Shown: positions 1 to 6,951, counted from the first letter of the stretch. The stretch: 7,956 nt of DNA from Pseudomonadota bacterium (GCA_023433965.1 JAEYTQ010000306.1:1-7956), one strand, 5' to 3'. Notes: generated by a model not told the origin, from the sequence alone. Made by a program: numbers and translations.

Positions 1-1262
<1,262 letters not shown>

Positions 1263-1269
1263 GTCCGGC

Positions 1270-2496
1270 ATGATGCGGCGGGCGCTCATCGCTGCGGTGA
1301 TCGTGGTCACCTGCGGCTCGACGTCCGCCCGCGCCGCGGACGCGGCCTTCACGCAGTTCATCGCCGCGCTCTGGCCGGAGGCGCAGGCAGCGGGCGTCTG
1401 GCGCGCGACGTTCGAGCGAGAGACGCGCGGGCTCGAGCCCGACTACAAGCTGCCCGACCTGATCCTGCCGGGCCGACCGGTGACGGGCGCGCCCTCCCAG
1501 GCCGAGTTCGTGCAGGTGCCTGCCGACTACCTCAAGGAAGCGTCGATCGCGCGGCTCGCAGGCGAGGGGCAGCGGCTGCTGCAGAAACATCGCTCCATCC
1601 TGAGTGAGATCGAAAAGAAGTCCGGCGTGCCGGCGACCGTGATGCTGGCGATCTGGGGCCGCGAGACCGACTACGGCCGCTATGCGTTGCCCTACGATCT
1701 CGTGCGCGTGCTGGCGACGCAGGCCTATGTCGGCCGGCGCAAGGACCAGTATCGCAACGAGTTCATCCTCTCGCTCAAGCTTCTCGGGGACGGCGTGGTG
1801 ACGCGCAAGGACTTGCGCTCGTCCTGGGCCGGCGCCACCGGGCTGACGCAGTTCCTGCCTTCGGAGTATTACAAGCACGGCGTCGATTTCGATGGCGACG
1901 GCCGTATCGACATCTGGCGTTCGGTGCCGGATGCGCTGGCTTCCGCCGCGCAGCAGCTCGTCAACAAGGGCTGGCAGAGCGGTGTGCGCTGGGCCTACGA
2001 GGTGCAGGCACCAGCGAAGGTCGATTGCACCACGGGCGTACCCGAGGTGACGAAGCCGATCGGCCAGTGGCTGCGCGACGGCTTTGTCCCCGTGCGTGGC
2101 CAGAAGCTCAGCGCCGCCGAGCAGGCGCAGCCGGCCTCGCTGCTGCAACCGGAGGGAATCTACGGCCCGTCGTTCCTGACCACGAAGAACTACTTCGTCA
2201 TCAAGGAATACAATTTCTCCGACCTCTACGTGCTGTTCGTCGGCCACCTTGCCGACCGCATGACGACCCCGCTGCCGTTCGCGACACCGTGGGCGGCCTC
2301 GAAGCAGCTGCGCACCAGGGATGTCGAGACCATGCAGCGCGCGCTGACGCGCATCGGGCTCTACAAGGACAAGATCGACGGCAAGGCCCGCATGCAGACC
2401 CGTGCCGCGCTCGGCGCCTACCAGAAGTCGGCGGGCCTCAAGGTCGATTGCTGGCCGAGTGAAGAGGTGCTGCGGTCGATCCAGGCAGCGCGATAG
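1270..2496 (+). CDS. MltB-family lytic murein transglycosylase with C-terminal peptidoglycan-binding domain
   Basis: 408 residues. It cleaves the MurNAc-GlcNAc bond of peptidoglycan with formation of a 1,6-anhydro end, and should act in the periplasm. A signal peptide is visible (MMRR, hydrophobic stretch, ARA cleavage site near residue 23). The SLT_2/GH103 domain spans about 26-330: the catalytic acid should be Glu132 in AIWGRETDYG (Glu162 context in E. coli MltB), followed by AGATGLTQFLPSEY (188-201) and DFDGDGRIDIW (206-216), both family hallmarks. Residues about 348-405 (DVETMQRALTRIGLY..IDG..TRAALGAYQ) form a PG_binding_1 domain, as in the rhizobial soluble subgroup. There is no lipobox Cys, so it is probably not a lipoprotein. 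It starts 7 bases after ettA, so the two may be co-transcribed; the ribosome site is weak, which fits translational coupling. The second ATG at 1273 is an equivalent start. Confidence 0.93.
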   Translation: MMRRALIAAVIVVTCGSTSARAADAAFTQFIAALWPEAQAAGVWRATFERETRGLEPDYKLPDLILPGRPVTGAPSQAEFVQVPADYLKEASIARLAGEGQRLLQKHRSILSEIEKKSGVPATVMLAIWGRETDYGRYALPYDLVRVLATQAYVGRRKDQYRNEFILSLKLLGDGVVTRKDLRSSWAGATGLTQFLPSEYYKHGVDFDGDGRIDIWRSVPDALASAAQQLVNKGWQSGVRWAYEVQAPAKVDCTTGVPEVTKPIGQWLRDGFVPVRGQKLSAAEQAQPASLLQPEGIYGPSFLTTKNYFVIKEYNFSDLYVLFVGHLADRMTTPLPFATPWAASKQLRTRDVETMQRALTRIGLYKDKIDGKARMQTRAALGAYQKSAGLKVDCWPSEEVLRSIQAAR

Positions 2497-2505
2497 CGCA
2501 GGACC

Positions 2506-2543
2506 AAAGAAAAAACCCGGCCGATGGTTCTCGGCCGGGCTTT
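2506..2543. terminator. Bidirectional intrinsic terminator
   Basis: Perfect 9-bp stem: CCCGGCCGA (2516-2524) and TCGGCCGGG (2531-2539) with a 6-base loop. An A-rich run (AAAGAAAAAA, 2506-2515) precedes it, which reads as a strong T-tract on the minus strand; a short CTTT follows on the plus strand. It lies between the convergent transglycosylase and glycine-zipper genes, so it should stop both, more efficiently leftward. Confidence 0.88.
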
Positions 2544-2577
2544 GATCGCGGCGCTTGTGAGCGCAGTGCGGATCAGA

Positions 2578-2862
2578 TCAGTAGCAGACGCGAACCGGAC
2601 GAACGACCCAGCCATAGCCGTCCCAATATCGCTGGCGCTGCCAGTAGCAGGGCGGGGGCGGCGGGCCGGGCTCGGCGACGTAAACGGGACCACCATAGGC
2701 CGGACGGCTCGACGCGATGGCGCCGCCGACGATCGCGCCGCCGATCAGGCCGGCTGCGATGCCGGCGCCGATGCCGTCATGCGCCTTCGCGGACGGAGTC
2801 GCGGTCACCAGCGAACCGGCGACCGTCGCGACCGTGAGGGCGGCAACTAAAGTCTTCTTCAT
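2578..2862 (-). CDS. Small exported glycine-zipper protein (paralogue of the gene at 3075-3395)
   Basis: 94 residues of unknown function. Seen: a clear signal peptide (MKKTLVAALT.., cleavage after AKA27), a glycine-zipper segment around 30-51 (GLIGGAIVGGA) able to insert in or pack on membranes, a Pro run (67-71), and a C-terminal motif bounded by Cys72 and Cys93: C-x-W-Q-x-QR-aromatic-WDGY-x-W-x2-R-x-VRVC. The two Cys could form a disulfide after export. The start is supported by AGGAG about 10 bases upstream. It is followed by the strong terminator at 2506-2543, so it is probably a single-gene unit. Glycine-zipper outer-membrane proteins of the 17-kDa-antigen type are the nearest known theme, but there is no lipobox Cys here. 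Location in periplasm or outer membrane is inference. Confidence 0.85.
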   Translation of the reverse strand: MKKTLVAALTVATVAGSLVTATPSAKAHDGIGAGIAAGLIGGAIVGGAIASSRPAYGGPVYVAEPGPPPPPCYWQRQRYWDGYGWVVRPVRVCY

Positions 2863-3074
2863 GCTCTTCGCTCTCCTGGGAGATTGGGTTCCTCCTGTTA
2901 GAGGCGCCCGGGTTTCAAAGGTTCACGCACACGCTGATGGAATTGGCCTTGCAGCTAGGAAGCGCGCAAATGGTCAACCCACGGTAAACGCACACGGAGC
3001 TGTGGCGAGAAAAAGCGGTGTTTTTCAGGCTCTGGGATGAACGGCGCATCCGTACTGAACCGGCCCAGCACGCT
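2863..3074. other. Intergenic leader between the two glycine-zipper genes
   Basis: No convincing gene. It holds the leader and promoter of the 2578-2862 gene, read leftward. The minus strand has TTGACC (about 2976-2981) that could be a -35 box, but no good -10 follows at the usual distance. A 6-bp inverted repeat GAAAAA/TTTTTC sits at about 3009-3026. The separation suggests that the two paralogues have separate promoters, although no clear terminator for the upstream gene is visible. Confidence 0.4.
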
Positions 3075-3395
3075 TCAGCGGCAGACTCGGACGCGACGGG
3101 CTCGCCAGGCATAGCCGTCCCAGAAGCGCTGCTTTTGCCAGACGCAGCGTTCGTAATAGCCGTCGGCAACATAGCCCGGACCAGGGGCGTAGTAGCGGGG
3201 CGGGTAGTAGCCCGGCCCGTAATATCCATAACCAGGTCCGTAGTAATACGGAGAGGCCAGTGCTCCGCCGACGATGGCGCCACCGATGATCCCGGCCGCC
3301 ACGCCTGCCGCGACGCCGCGCTGGGCGTGGGCCGGCGTTCCGGCCGTCAAGGCCAGGGTGGCGGCGGCAGCGACCGCCAGGAGCAGCTTCTTCAT
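3075..3395 (-). CDS. Small exported glycine-zipper protein with Tyr/Pro/Gly-rich linker
   Basis: 106 residues from the ATG at 3395, chosen because it begins a canonical signal peptide (MKKLLLAVAA.., cleavage after AHA24) with AAAGG just upstream. A GTG 18 bases further out would only add MRKAKP. The mature protein has a glycine zipper (about 27-48, GIIGGAIVGGA), a tyrosine-rich linker with YGPGY/YYGPGYY repeats (50-82), and the motif between Cys84 and Cys105 (CVWQKQRFWDGYAW..R.VRVC). It is a diverged tandem copy of the 2578-2862 gene: about 17 of 23 residues match in the zipper and 15 of 23 in the C-terminal motif, while the linkers differ completely. Function unknown. Envelope location is inferred from the signal peptide and zipper. 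Confidence 0.85.
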   Translation of the reverse strand: MKKLLLAVAAAATLALTAGTPAHAQRGVAAGVAAGIIGGAIVGGALASPYYYGPGYGYYGPGYYPPRYYAPGPGYVADGYYERCVWQKQRFWDGYAWRARRVRVCR

Positions 3396-3420
3396 TGGTT
3401 TGGCCTTTCGCACATACGCA

Positions 3421-3445
3421 GGAACCCTTTGGGGCGTAAGGTTCC
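3421..3445. promoter_or_regulatory. Inverted repeat in leader of the 3075-3395 gene
   Basis: GGAACC (3421-3426) and GGTTCC (3440-3445) form a 6-bp inverted repeat separated by 13 bases, 26 bases upstream of the leftward ATG. It lies in the divergent region shared with the rightward gene at 3521. It could be an operator or a leader hairpin; no known motif is matched. Confidence 0.3.
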
Positions 3446-3520
3446 ATACTTCGCTTGAACGATCAATGAACGGCGGCGCTGGCGGGGGCGACCAACGGGT
3501 ATGGACCGCACCGGGAGACC

Positions 3521-3826
3521 ATGATGGGCGACGCGATGGTCAATGCATTGATCGCCGCCGGGGTCGTTTTCGCGATCGGCTATGGCTGGATCGCGCACCT
3601 CAAGAACCGCGCGCGGCGCTCCCGTGCGGCGGCCGGCAGCGATGGCGGGAGCGGCGGCAACGCCTATTCCGGGAGCAGTGACGGCATCGCGTTGGGAAGC
3701 TGGTTCTCCGGCGACAGCTCGGGGAACTCGTCTCACGGCGGCAGCTGTTCCAGCGGCGATAGCGGCAGCAGCAGCGGAGATTGCGGAGGGGGCGGCGACG
3801 GTGGAGGAGGCGGCGGCGGCGACTAG
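3521..3826 (+). CDS. Small membrane-anchored protein with Ser/Gly-rich tail
   Basis: 101 residues, not assigned to a named family. One transmembrane helix lies near the N-terminus (about 7-25, VNALIAAGVVFAIGYGWIA), followed by a basic patch (KNRARRSR, 28-35). The rest is low complexity: Ser, Gly and Asp with two Cys (76, 88), ending in a Gly run and Asp. The basic patch after the helix would, by the positive-inside rule, keep the tail in the cytoplasm. The start is the first of two near ATGs (3521, also 3536), with GGGAGA five bases or less upstream; spacing is short but usable. This reading is preferred over the antisense and +1 frames because it alone gives a ribosome site plus membrane helix. 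Gly/Ser tails of this type occur in small rhizobial hypothetical proteins, but the role is unknown. Confidence 0.72.
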   Translation: MMGDAMVNALIAAGVVFAIGYGWIAHLKNRARRSRAAAGSDGGSGGNAYSGSSDGIALGSWFSGDSSGNSSHGGSCSSGDSGSSSGDCGGGGDGGGGGGGD

Positions 3827-3861
3827 TCCGGCCACGATCTTGATCCAGCGCAACGCCTTGT

Positions 3862-3878
3862 TTTAGAGCCGTTCTAGG
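3862..3878. promoter_or_regulatory. Degenerate iron-control element (Irr box) upstream of bfd
   Basis: TTTAGAGCCGTTCTAGG matches the ICE consensus TTTAGAA-N3-TTCTAAA at 11 of 14 defined positions. It ends 110 bases before the bfd ATG. Irr is the haem-responsive Fur-family regulator of rhizobia that binds such sites. Proximity to the perfect copy before bfr supports it; the three mismatches lower confidence. Confidence 0.55.
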
Positions 3879-3987
3879 CTTTGATCGGGCCAGTTTGGAA
3901 TAGCTTCAAATACCGGTTTTTCCTTTTGCATCCGGCCGGCCGGTTAAATATCGATGATGGCGCATCACCGAAGGGCTTGCCGCTTCC

Positions 3988-4260
3988 ATGATCGTTTGTT
4001 CTTGTAACGTGCTGAGCGATGACGATATCCGCGCCGCGGTCGCCGAGTCCGACGACGCCGTGCGACATGCCAAGCAGGTCTATGGATGTCTCGGCTGTAG
4101 TGCCGAATGCGGTCGCTGTGCCCGAACCATCAAGACCATCATCGACGAAGCGCTCGGTCCTTGCGCGCAGTCCTGCTGCGCCGGCTGTTCCCACAGCCAC
4201 ACCGTGGCCGCCAACGACGAGACGGCCGAACCCGCCGAGTTTGCCCTCGCGGCCTGCTAA
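3988..4260 (+). CDS. bfd: Bacterioferritin-associated [2Fe-2S] ferredoxin with Cys/His-rich tail
   Basis: 90 residues. Bfd docks on bacterioferritin and passes electrons through its haem to the ferric core so that Fe2+ is released in the cytoplasm. Seen: the BFD-like fold signature, with Cys4 and Cys6 in MIVCSCN and Cys41 and Cys44 in ECGRC as the expected cluster ligands (E. coli: 4, 6, 38, 41). An extra pair, Cys34 and Cys37 (YGCLGC), sits just before them, so exact ligands should be tested. It is longer than E. coli Bfd (64 residues): the tail from 57 carries CAQSCCAGCSHSH and a final Cys90. AAGGG about 12 bases upstream of the ATG is a plausible ribosome site. The bfr gene follows 132 bases downstream on the same strand, with its own ICE. 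Confidence 0.92.
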   Translation: MIVCSCNVLSDDDIRAAVAESDDAVRHAKQVYGCLGCSAECGRCARTIKTIIDEALGPCAQSCCAGCSHSHTVAANDETAEPAEFALAAC

Positions 4261-4265
4261 GAACT

Positions 4266-4288
4266 TCAGCACGCTCGGCTGAGCTTTT
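4266..4288 (+). terminator. Possible weak terminator after bfd
   Basis: TCAGC (4266-4270) and GCTGA (4278-4282) can pair, followed by GCTTTT; an alternative 4-bp stem GCTC/GAGC ends directly at TTTT. The stem is short, so read-through from bfd into bfr is likely. Confidence 0.3.
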
Positions 4289-4333
4289 CCCCCGCTGCGT
4301 CTCCGTAGCTGGTTGCCCTTGTTCACGAAGTCA

Positions 4334-4350
4334 TTTAGAAGAATTCTAAA
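4334..4350. promoter_or_regulatory. Perfect iron-control element (Irr box) of bfr
   Basis: TTTAGAAGAATTCTAAA is a perfect match to the palindromic ICE consensus TTTAGAA-N3-TTCTAAA, ending 43 bases before the bfr ATG. In Bradyrhizobium japonicum, Irr binds an ICE at the bfr gene and represses it when iron is low. Possible -35 TTGTTC (4319-4324) and a -10-like AATTCT (4342-4347) place the box over the promoter, which would fit repression; the promoter assignment is weak. Confidence 0.9.
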
Positions 4351-4392
4351 CTCGATTAGGGCCGATTTGGACTGCAAGAGCTGGAGTGAACA

Positions 4393-4881
4393 ATGCAGGG
4401 CGACGCAAAAGTCATCGATTATCTGAACAAGGCGCTGCGTCACGAACTGACTGCGATCAATCAGTACTGGCTGCACTACCGCTTCCTCGACAATTGGGGT
4501 CTCCTGGAGATGGCCAAGGTCTGGCGCAAGGAGTCGATCGAGGAGATGGAGCACGCCGACAAGCTCACCGAGCGTATCCTGTTCTTCGACGGCTTTCCGA
4601 ACATGCAGGTGCTCGACCCCTTGCGCATCGGCCAGAACGTCAAGGAGATCATTGAGTGCGATCTCGCCGCCGAGATGAGCGCGCGGGCGCTTTATCAGGA
4701 AGCGGCGACCTACTGCCACGGCGTCAAGGACTACGTCACGCGCGACCTGTTCGAGAAGCTGATGAGCGACGAGGAACACCATATCGACTTCCTCGAAACC
4801 CAGCTCGATCTGATCGGCCGCATCGGCCTCGAGCTGTACACGCAGAAGCACGTCGGCGGGCTCGAGGGCGAGGGGCATTAG
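4393..4881 (+). CDS. bfr: Bacterioferritin (haem-containing iron-storage protein)
   Basis: 162 residues, slightly longer than E. coli Bfr (158). It assembles as a cytosolic 24-subunit shell that oxidises Fe2+ and stores it as a ferric mineral. All expected diiron ferroxidase ligands are in place and in register: Glu18, Glu51, His54, Glu94, Glu127 and His130. Met52, the inter-subunit haem ligand, and Tyr25 near the site are also present, so this is a catalytically complete haem Bfr, not the degenerate partner of a two-subunit type. The N-terminus MQGDAKVIDYLNKAL is typical. The start has GGAG 6 bases or so upstream (CTGGAGTGAACA-ATG). It follows bfd on the same strand and has a perfect Irr box upstream, so it is expected to be low under iron limitation and expressed when iron is sufficient. 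Confidence 0.97.
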   Translation: MQGDAKVIDYLNKALRHELTAINQYWLHYRFLDNWGLLEMAKVWRKESIEEMEHADKLTERILFFDGFPNMQVLDPLRIGQNVKEIIECDLAAEMSARALYQEAATYCHGVKDYVTRDLFEKLMSDEEHHIDFLETQLDLIGRIGLELYTQKHVGGLEGEGH

Positions 4882-4918
4882 GCTCCAGCGTCGCGACAGA
4901 CGTCGTTGCCACACACTC

Positions 4919-5050
4919 CGCTGTCATCCCCGCGAAAGCGGGGACCCATAGCCCCAGGGCAGAGTGTGGCGCGAGGTTGGTAACTCCGAGTTTTCGCCAA
5001 ACCGCGTCCTGTGGTTATGGATCCCGGGCTCGCTTCGCGCCCCCGGGACG
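4919..5050. repeat. Intergenic imperfect palindromic repeat element (about 130 bp)
   Basis: The whole element is an imperfect inverted repeat. The left arm has the hairpin TCCCCGC-GAAA-GCGGGGA (4927-4944) followed by CCATAGCCCCAGG (4946-4958). The right arm has CCTGTGGTTATGG (5008-5020), the reverse complement of the former at 11 of 13 positions, followed by TCCCGGG/CCCGGGA (5022-5028, 5042-5048) with an inner CGC-TTC-GCG. This GTCATCCCCGCGAAAGCGGGGA type is familiar as an interspersed non-coding repeat in alphaproteobacterial genomes, usually in intergenic gaps. It lies between convergent genes and could also help terminate both transcripts. Copy number cannot be seen from one window. It fills most of the 190-base gap 4882-5071, which holds no gene. 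Confidence 0.75.
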
Positions 5051-5071
5051 AGACCATCATTGCCGCGCGAC

Positions 5072-5674
5072 CTACAGCTGCGACTTGTAGAGCTCTTCCA
5101 CCGTCTCCTGGCTTGCCGGTTCGCCGATGCCGGTCTGGTCGTGAATGACCGTGGAGATGCTCGGCATCACCGAGCGCTGCACCTTGTCCGACGACCACAA
5201 CTTCGAGCGCATCAGCGCCTTGCCGCAATGGAAATAGACCTCGCTGACCGCGACGTTGAGCACCGCGCGCGGCGGCTTGCCGAACTCGACCATCGAGGCG
5301 AGCAGATCCGGATCGGCCGACAGCGTGCCGCGTCCGCCGACGCGCAGCGTCTCGTCGATCCCCGGAACGAAGAACAACAGATGCACGAAGCCCGAGCCTT
5401 CGACGACGTTGCGGAAGCTGTCGATGCGGTTGTTGCCGGAGCGATCGGGCATCAACAGCTGATTGGGACCGGCGACGTGGACGAAGCCGATGCCGCCGCC
5501 GCGCGGCGAAGCGTCGACGCTACCGTCTGCACCCGACGTCGCGAGCACGCAGAACGGCGACATCCCAATGAACTTCTTCGCATGCGCGTCGATCGCGGGC
5601 CGTGCCTTCGCGATCACGCGCGGGCTGGGCTTGGCATAGATGGTGGCGAGATCCTCGGCGTTAAGATCGGTCAA
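5072..5674 (-). CDS. Pyridoxamine 5'-phosphate oxidase-like FMN-binding family protein
   Basis: 200 residues, cytosolic. It belongs to the PNPOx-like split-barrel flavoproteins, probably the subgroup annotated as 'PPOX class probable FMN-dependent enzyme, DR_2398/MSMEG_1061 family'. Seen: N-terminal helix, then FCVLATSGADGSVDASPRGG (41-60), GFVHV, the PDRSGNNRIDSFRN segment (76-89) expected to contact FMN phosphate, and the C-terminal FHCGKALMRSKLW (148-160). These are subgroup signatures; the physiological substrate is unknown and pyridoxal metabolism should not be assumed. The start is TTG, forced because the next in-frame ATG (residue 38) would delete conserved sequence and because a near-perfect ribosome site sits 7 bases upstream. 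It reads toward bfr. The gene at 5760-6113 lies upstream on the same strand with an 85-base gap. Confidence 0.9.
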   Translation of the reverse strand: MTDLNAEDLATIYAKPSPRVIAKARPAIDAHAKKFIGMSPFCVLATSGADGSVDASPRGGGIGFVHVAGPNQLLMPDRSGNNRIDSFRNVVEGSGFVHLLFFVPGIDETLRVGGRGTLSADPDLLASMVEFGKPPRAVLNVAVSEVYFHCGKALMRSKLWSSDKVQRSVMPSISTVIHDQTGIGEPASQETVEELYKSQL

Positions 5675-5681
5675 CGGCGTG

Positions 5682-5688
5682 CCTCCCT
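5682..5688 (-). promoter_or_regulatory. Ribosome binding site deciding a TTG start
   Basis: The minus strand reads AGGGAGG, 7 bases before TTG at 5674. This strong Shine-Dalgarno match fixes the non-ATG start of the PNPOx-like gene. Confidence 0.85.
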
Positions 5689-5695
5689 GTCAGCG

Positions 5696-5708
5696 TAGCT
5701 TCAAGCTA
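5696..5708. promoter_or_regulatory. Small palindrome upstream of the PNPOx-like gene
   Basis: TAGCTT-C-AAGCTA is a 13-base perfect odd palindrome just upstream of the ribosome site of the 5072-5674 gene. It could be an operator half-site pair or chance; no known regulator motif is matched. Confidence 0.25.
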
Positions 5709-5759
5709 GCCGATCAGGCGTTGCACGCCAACGAAATCCATCCTGCCTGCTATCGAAGT

Positions 5760-6113
5760 CTACACCGCATCCGCCGGCACGAAGCAGCGGATGATGATGG
5801 CGCCGCGATGGTGGACGTACCACACGACGGCCTGGCCGACCGGATTGCCCCGATCGCGGATGATGGCACGGGCGGGCACCTCGATCCATTGTCCCTCGAT
5901 CGGCACCCAATAAGTGCCATTGCGCACGTCGTATTCGGTGCGATGGCCATCGGAGATGTCGCAGCACGGAACCCCGTTCGGCGCGATCACGCTCTTGAAC
6001 CAAGCGCGGATGTCGGGCGGGACGTGGTCGTATTGGCCGTTGTCGCGCGCAGACGCGGCGTTCGTCAGCGCCGTCGCCGCAACCAGCCAAACGCACAGTG
6101 CGAGCCTGTGCAT
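5760..6113 (-). CDS. Small exported protein with CCD motif, function unknown
   Basis: 117 residues. A signal peptide is evident (MHRLALCVWLVAATALTNAASA, shown here to the probable cleavage at about residue 22), so the mature protein is periplasmic or secreted. The mature part has PDIRAWFKS, then PCCDISDGHRTEY (49-61), a segment GTYWVPIEGQWIEVP, and IIIRCFVP near the end; Cys50, Cys51 and Cys110 are its conserved-looking residues and may form a disulfide or bind metal. Similar small 'CCDI-D' proteins recur in Bradyrhizobium-type genomes, but I know no assigned function. The longer open frame extending to 6494 was rejected: the ATG at 6113 has an excellent AGGAGG site and starts the signal peptide. 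The gap to the downstream PNPOx-like gene is 85 bases, so shared transcription is possible. Confidence 0.88.
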   Translation of the reverse strand: MHRLALCVWLVAATALTNAASARDNGQYDHVPPDIRAWFKSVIAPNGVPCCDISDGHRTEYDVRNGTYWVPIEGQWIEVPARAIIRDRGNPVGQAVVWYVHHRGAIIIRCFVPADAV

Positions 6114-6372
6114 GCGATCCTCCTCATCGCGTATCGTGCCATGGGCGCGCGATTGTCCTGCGCGTCTTTCCGTGTCGTTGGCACGGATTAAGCCTGAGCC
6201 GTCATTGCAATGCATGCTCAAATAATATGCGATGCCGGCCCCGCTCATGATGCGCTGCGAGATGGCAGCTCGTGTCGATGCGCGTCCACCAAGTTGATCG
6301 CAGACGTGAGAAGGCGGATGTAGGATTTCGGCTCGGACCTTCGTCTTCAGGAAAATGCCGGGAGAGACTTGC
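6114..6372. other. Divergent intergenic region
   Basis: 259 bases between the leftward CCD-motif gene and the rightward DUF2277 gene; it must hold both promoters. Nothing strong is seen. There is a 10-base palindrome CATTGCAATG (6203-6212) next to an AT-rich patch (about 6218-6228) whose minus strand reads TATTAT, a possible -10 for the leftward gene. TTGATC at about 6294-6299 is a weak -35 candidate for the rightward gene. Confidence 0.35.
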
Positions 6373-6642
6373 ATGTGCCGCAACATCAAGACGCTGTTCA
6401 ACTTCGAGCCGCCGGCGACGGAGGATGAGATCCACGCCAGCGCATTGCAGTTCGTGCGAAAATTGTCCGGCTTCAACAAGCCGTCGCAGGTCAACGAGGC
6501 GGCGTTCGAGCGTGCGGTGGCCGAGGTCTCCGAGGCGGCGCGAAAGCTCCTGACCTCGCTGCATACGCATGCGCCGGCACGCGACCGCGCGGTCGAGGTG
6601 GAAAGGGCGAAAGAGCGATCGCGGCTGCGCTTCGGTTCCTGA
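6373..6642 (+). CDS. DUF2277 family protein
   Basis: 89 residues. The N-terminus MCRNIKTLFNFEPPAT is the hallmark of DUF2277, a short cytosolic family found widely in proteobacteria and actinobacteria with no known function. Other family features are ALQFVRKLSGFNKPSQ (25-39), a helical segment NEAAFERAVAEVSEAARKLL (41-60), and a charged C-terminal helix. The start is set by the family N-terminus at 6373 with GGGAGAG about 10 bases upstream; an ATG 18 bases earlier was rejected because it adds only non-family residues and would overlap the ribosome site. No signal peptide or membrane segment. The neighbours do not suggest a pathway. Confidence 0.92.
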   Translation: MCRNIKTLFNFEPPATEDEIHASALQFVRKLSGFNKPSQVNEAAFERAVAEVSEAARKLLTSLHTHAPARDRAVEVERAKERSRLRFGS

Positions 6643-6657
6643 GCTCAGGCAATGCGC

Positions 6658-6677
6658 TCCGTGATCTCGCTCACGGA
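6658..6677. terminator. Hairpin after the DUF2277 gene
   Basis: TCCGTGA (6658-6664) and TCACGGA (6671-6677) form a perfect 7-bp stem with a 6-base loop, 15 bases after the stop codon. No T-tract follows, so it may stabilise the mRNA end or act only weakly as a terminator. Confidence 0.4.
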
Positions 6678-6735
6678 ATCCGCTGCCTCGGCTTGCGATG
6701 GTGCCGCCGGGGTTTTGATCGCCCGGAGCACGACC

Positions 6736-6951
6736 ATGAGCCGTCCCCTTCTTCCTCTGAAAGCAGGTGCCACCGTCTTCACGCTGCTATGGACCGCGTG
6801 GATGATGTGGTGGAGCGGCTCGTTTTCGAGCGCCAACGTGATCATCCTCGCCCTGTGCGGCGCGGCGGTCGGCTATCTCTGGTACCGCGCCATGCGCTGG
6901 CAGTTCGAGCGCATGGGCCTGCTGCCGCGGCGCGAGGATCAGCCGAGATAG
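6736..6951 (+). CDS. Small Trp-rich two-helix inner-membrane protein, function unknown
   Basis: 71 residues. Two predicted transmembrane helices: about 11-26 (GATVFTLLWTAWMMWW, with four Trp) and about 33-50 (ANVIILALCGAAVGYLWY), joined by a short loop SGSFSS. The C-terminus is basic (RAMRWQFERM..PRRE), which places both ends in the cytoplasm by the positive-inside rule. The start at 6736 is preferred over an upstream ATG at 6652 because GGAG sits 7 bases before it and the extra 28 residues have no membrane or family character. It follows the DUF2277 gene by 93 bases on the same strand and ends 9 bases before the stop of the convergent collagen-like gene. No named family recognised. Confidence 0.78.
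   Translation: MSRPLLPLKAGATVFTLLWTAWMMWWSGSFSSANVIILALCGAAVGYLWYRAMRWQFERMGLLPRREDQPR

Noticed and set aside
3392..3853. Ala-rich minus-strand frame opposite the Ser/Gly-rich gene
   Set aside because: It lacks a ribosome site and overlaps the start of the glycine-zipper gene; the plus strand offers a membrane helix and ribosome site.
3874..4914. Long minus-strand open frame (346 codons) across bfd and bfr
   Set aside because: It is antisense to two clearly real iron genes and would cross both Irr boxes and the promoter region. Length comes from codon bias of the sense genes.
4927..4944. GC hairpin after bfr as a simple intrinsic terminator
   Set aside because: No T-tract follows on either strand, and it is part of a larger palindromic element, so it was recorded as a repeat.
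5640..6191. Plus-strand frame opposite the PNPOx-like and CCD-motif genes
   Set aside because: It runs through two well-supported leftward starts and ribosome sites and its product shows no family features.
6114..6494. N-terminal extension of the CCD-motif gene to 6494
   Set aside because: The internal ATG at 6113 has an AGGAGG site and begins a signal peptide; the extension has no coding character.
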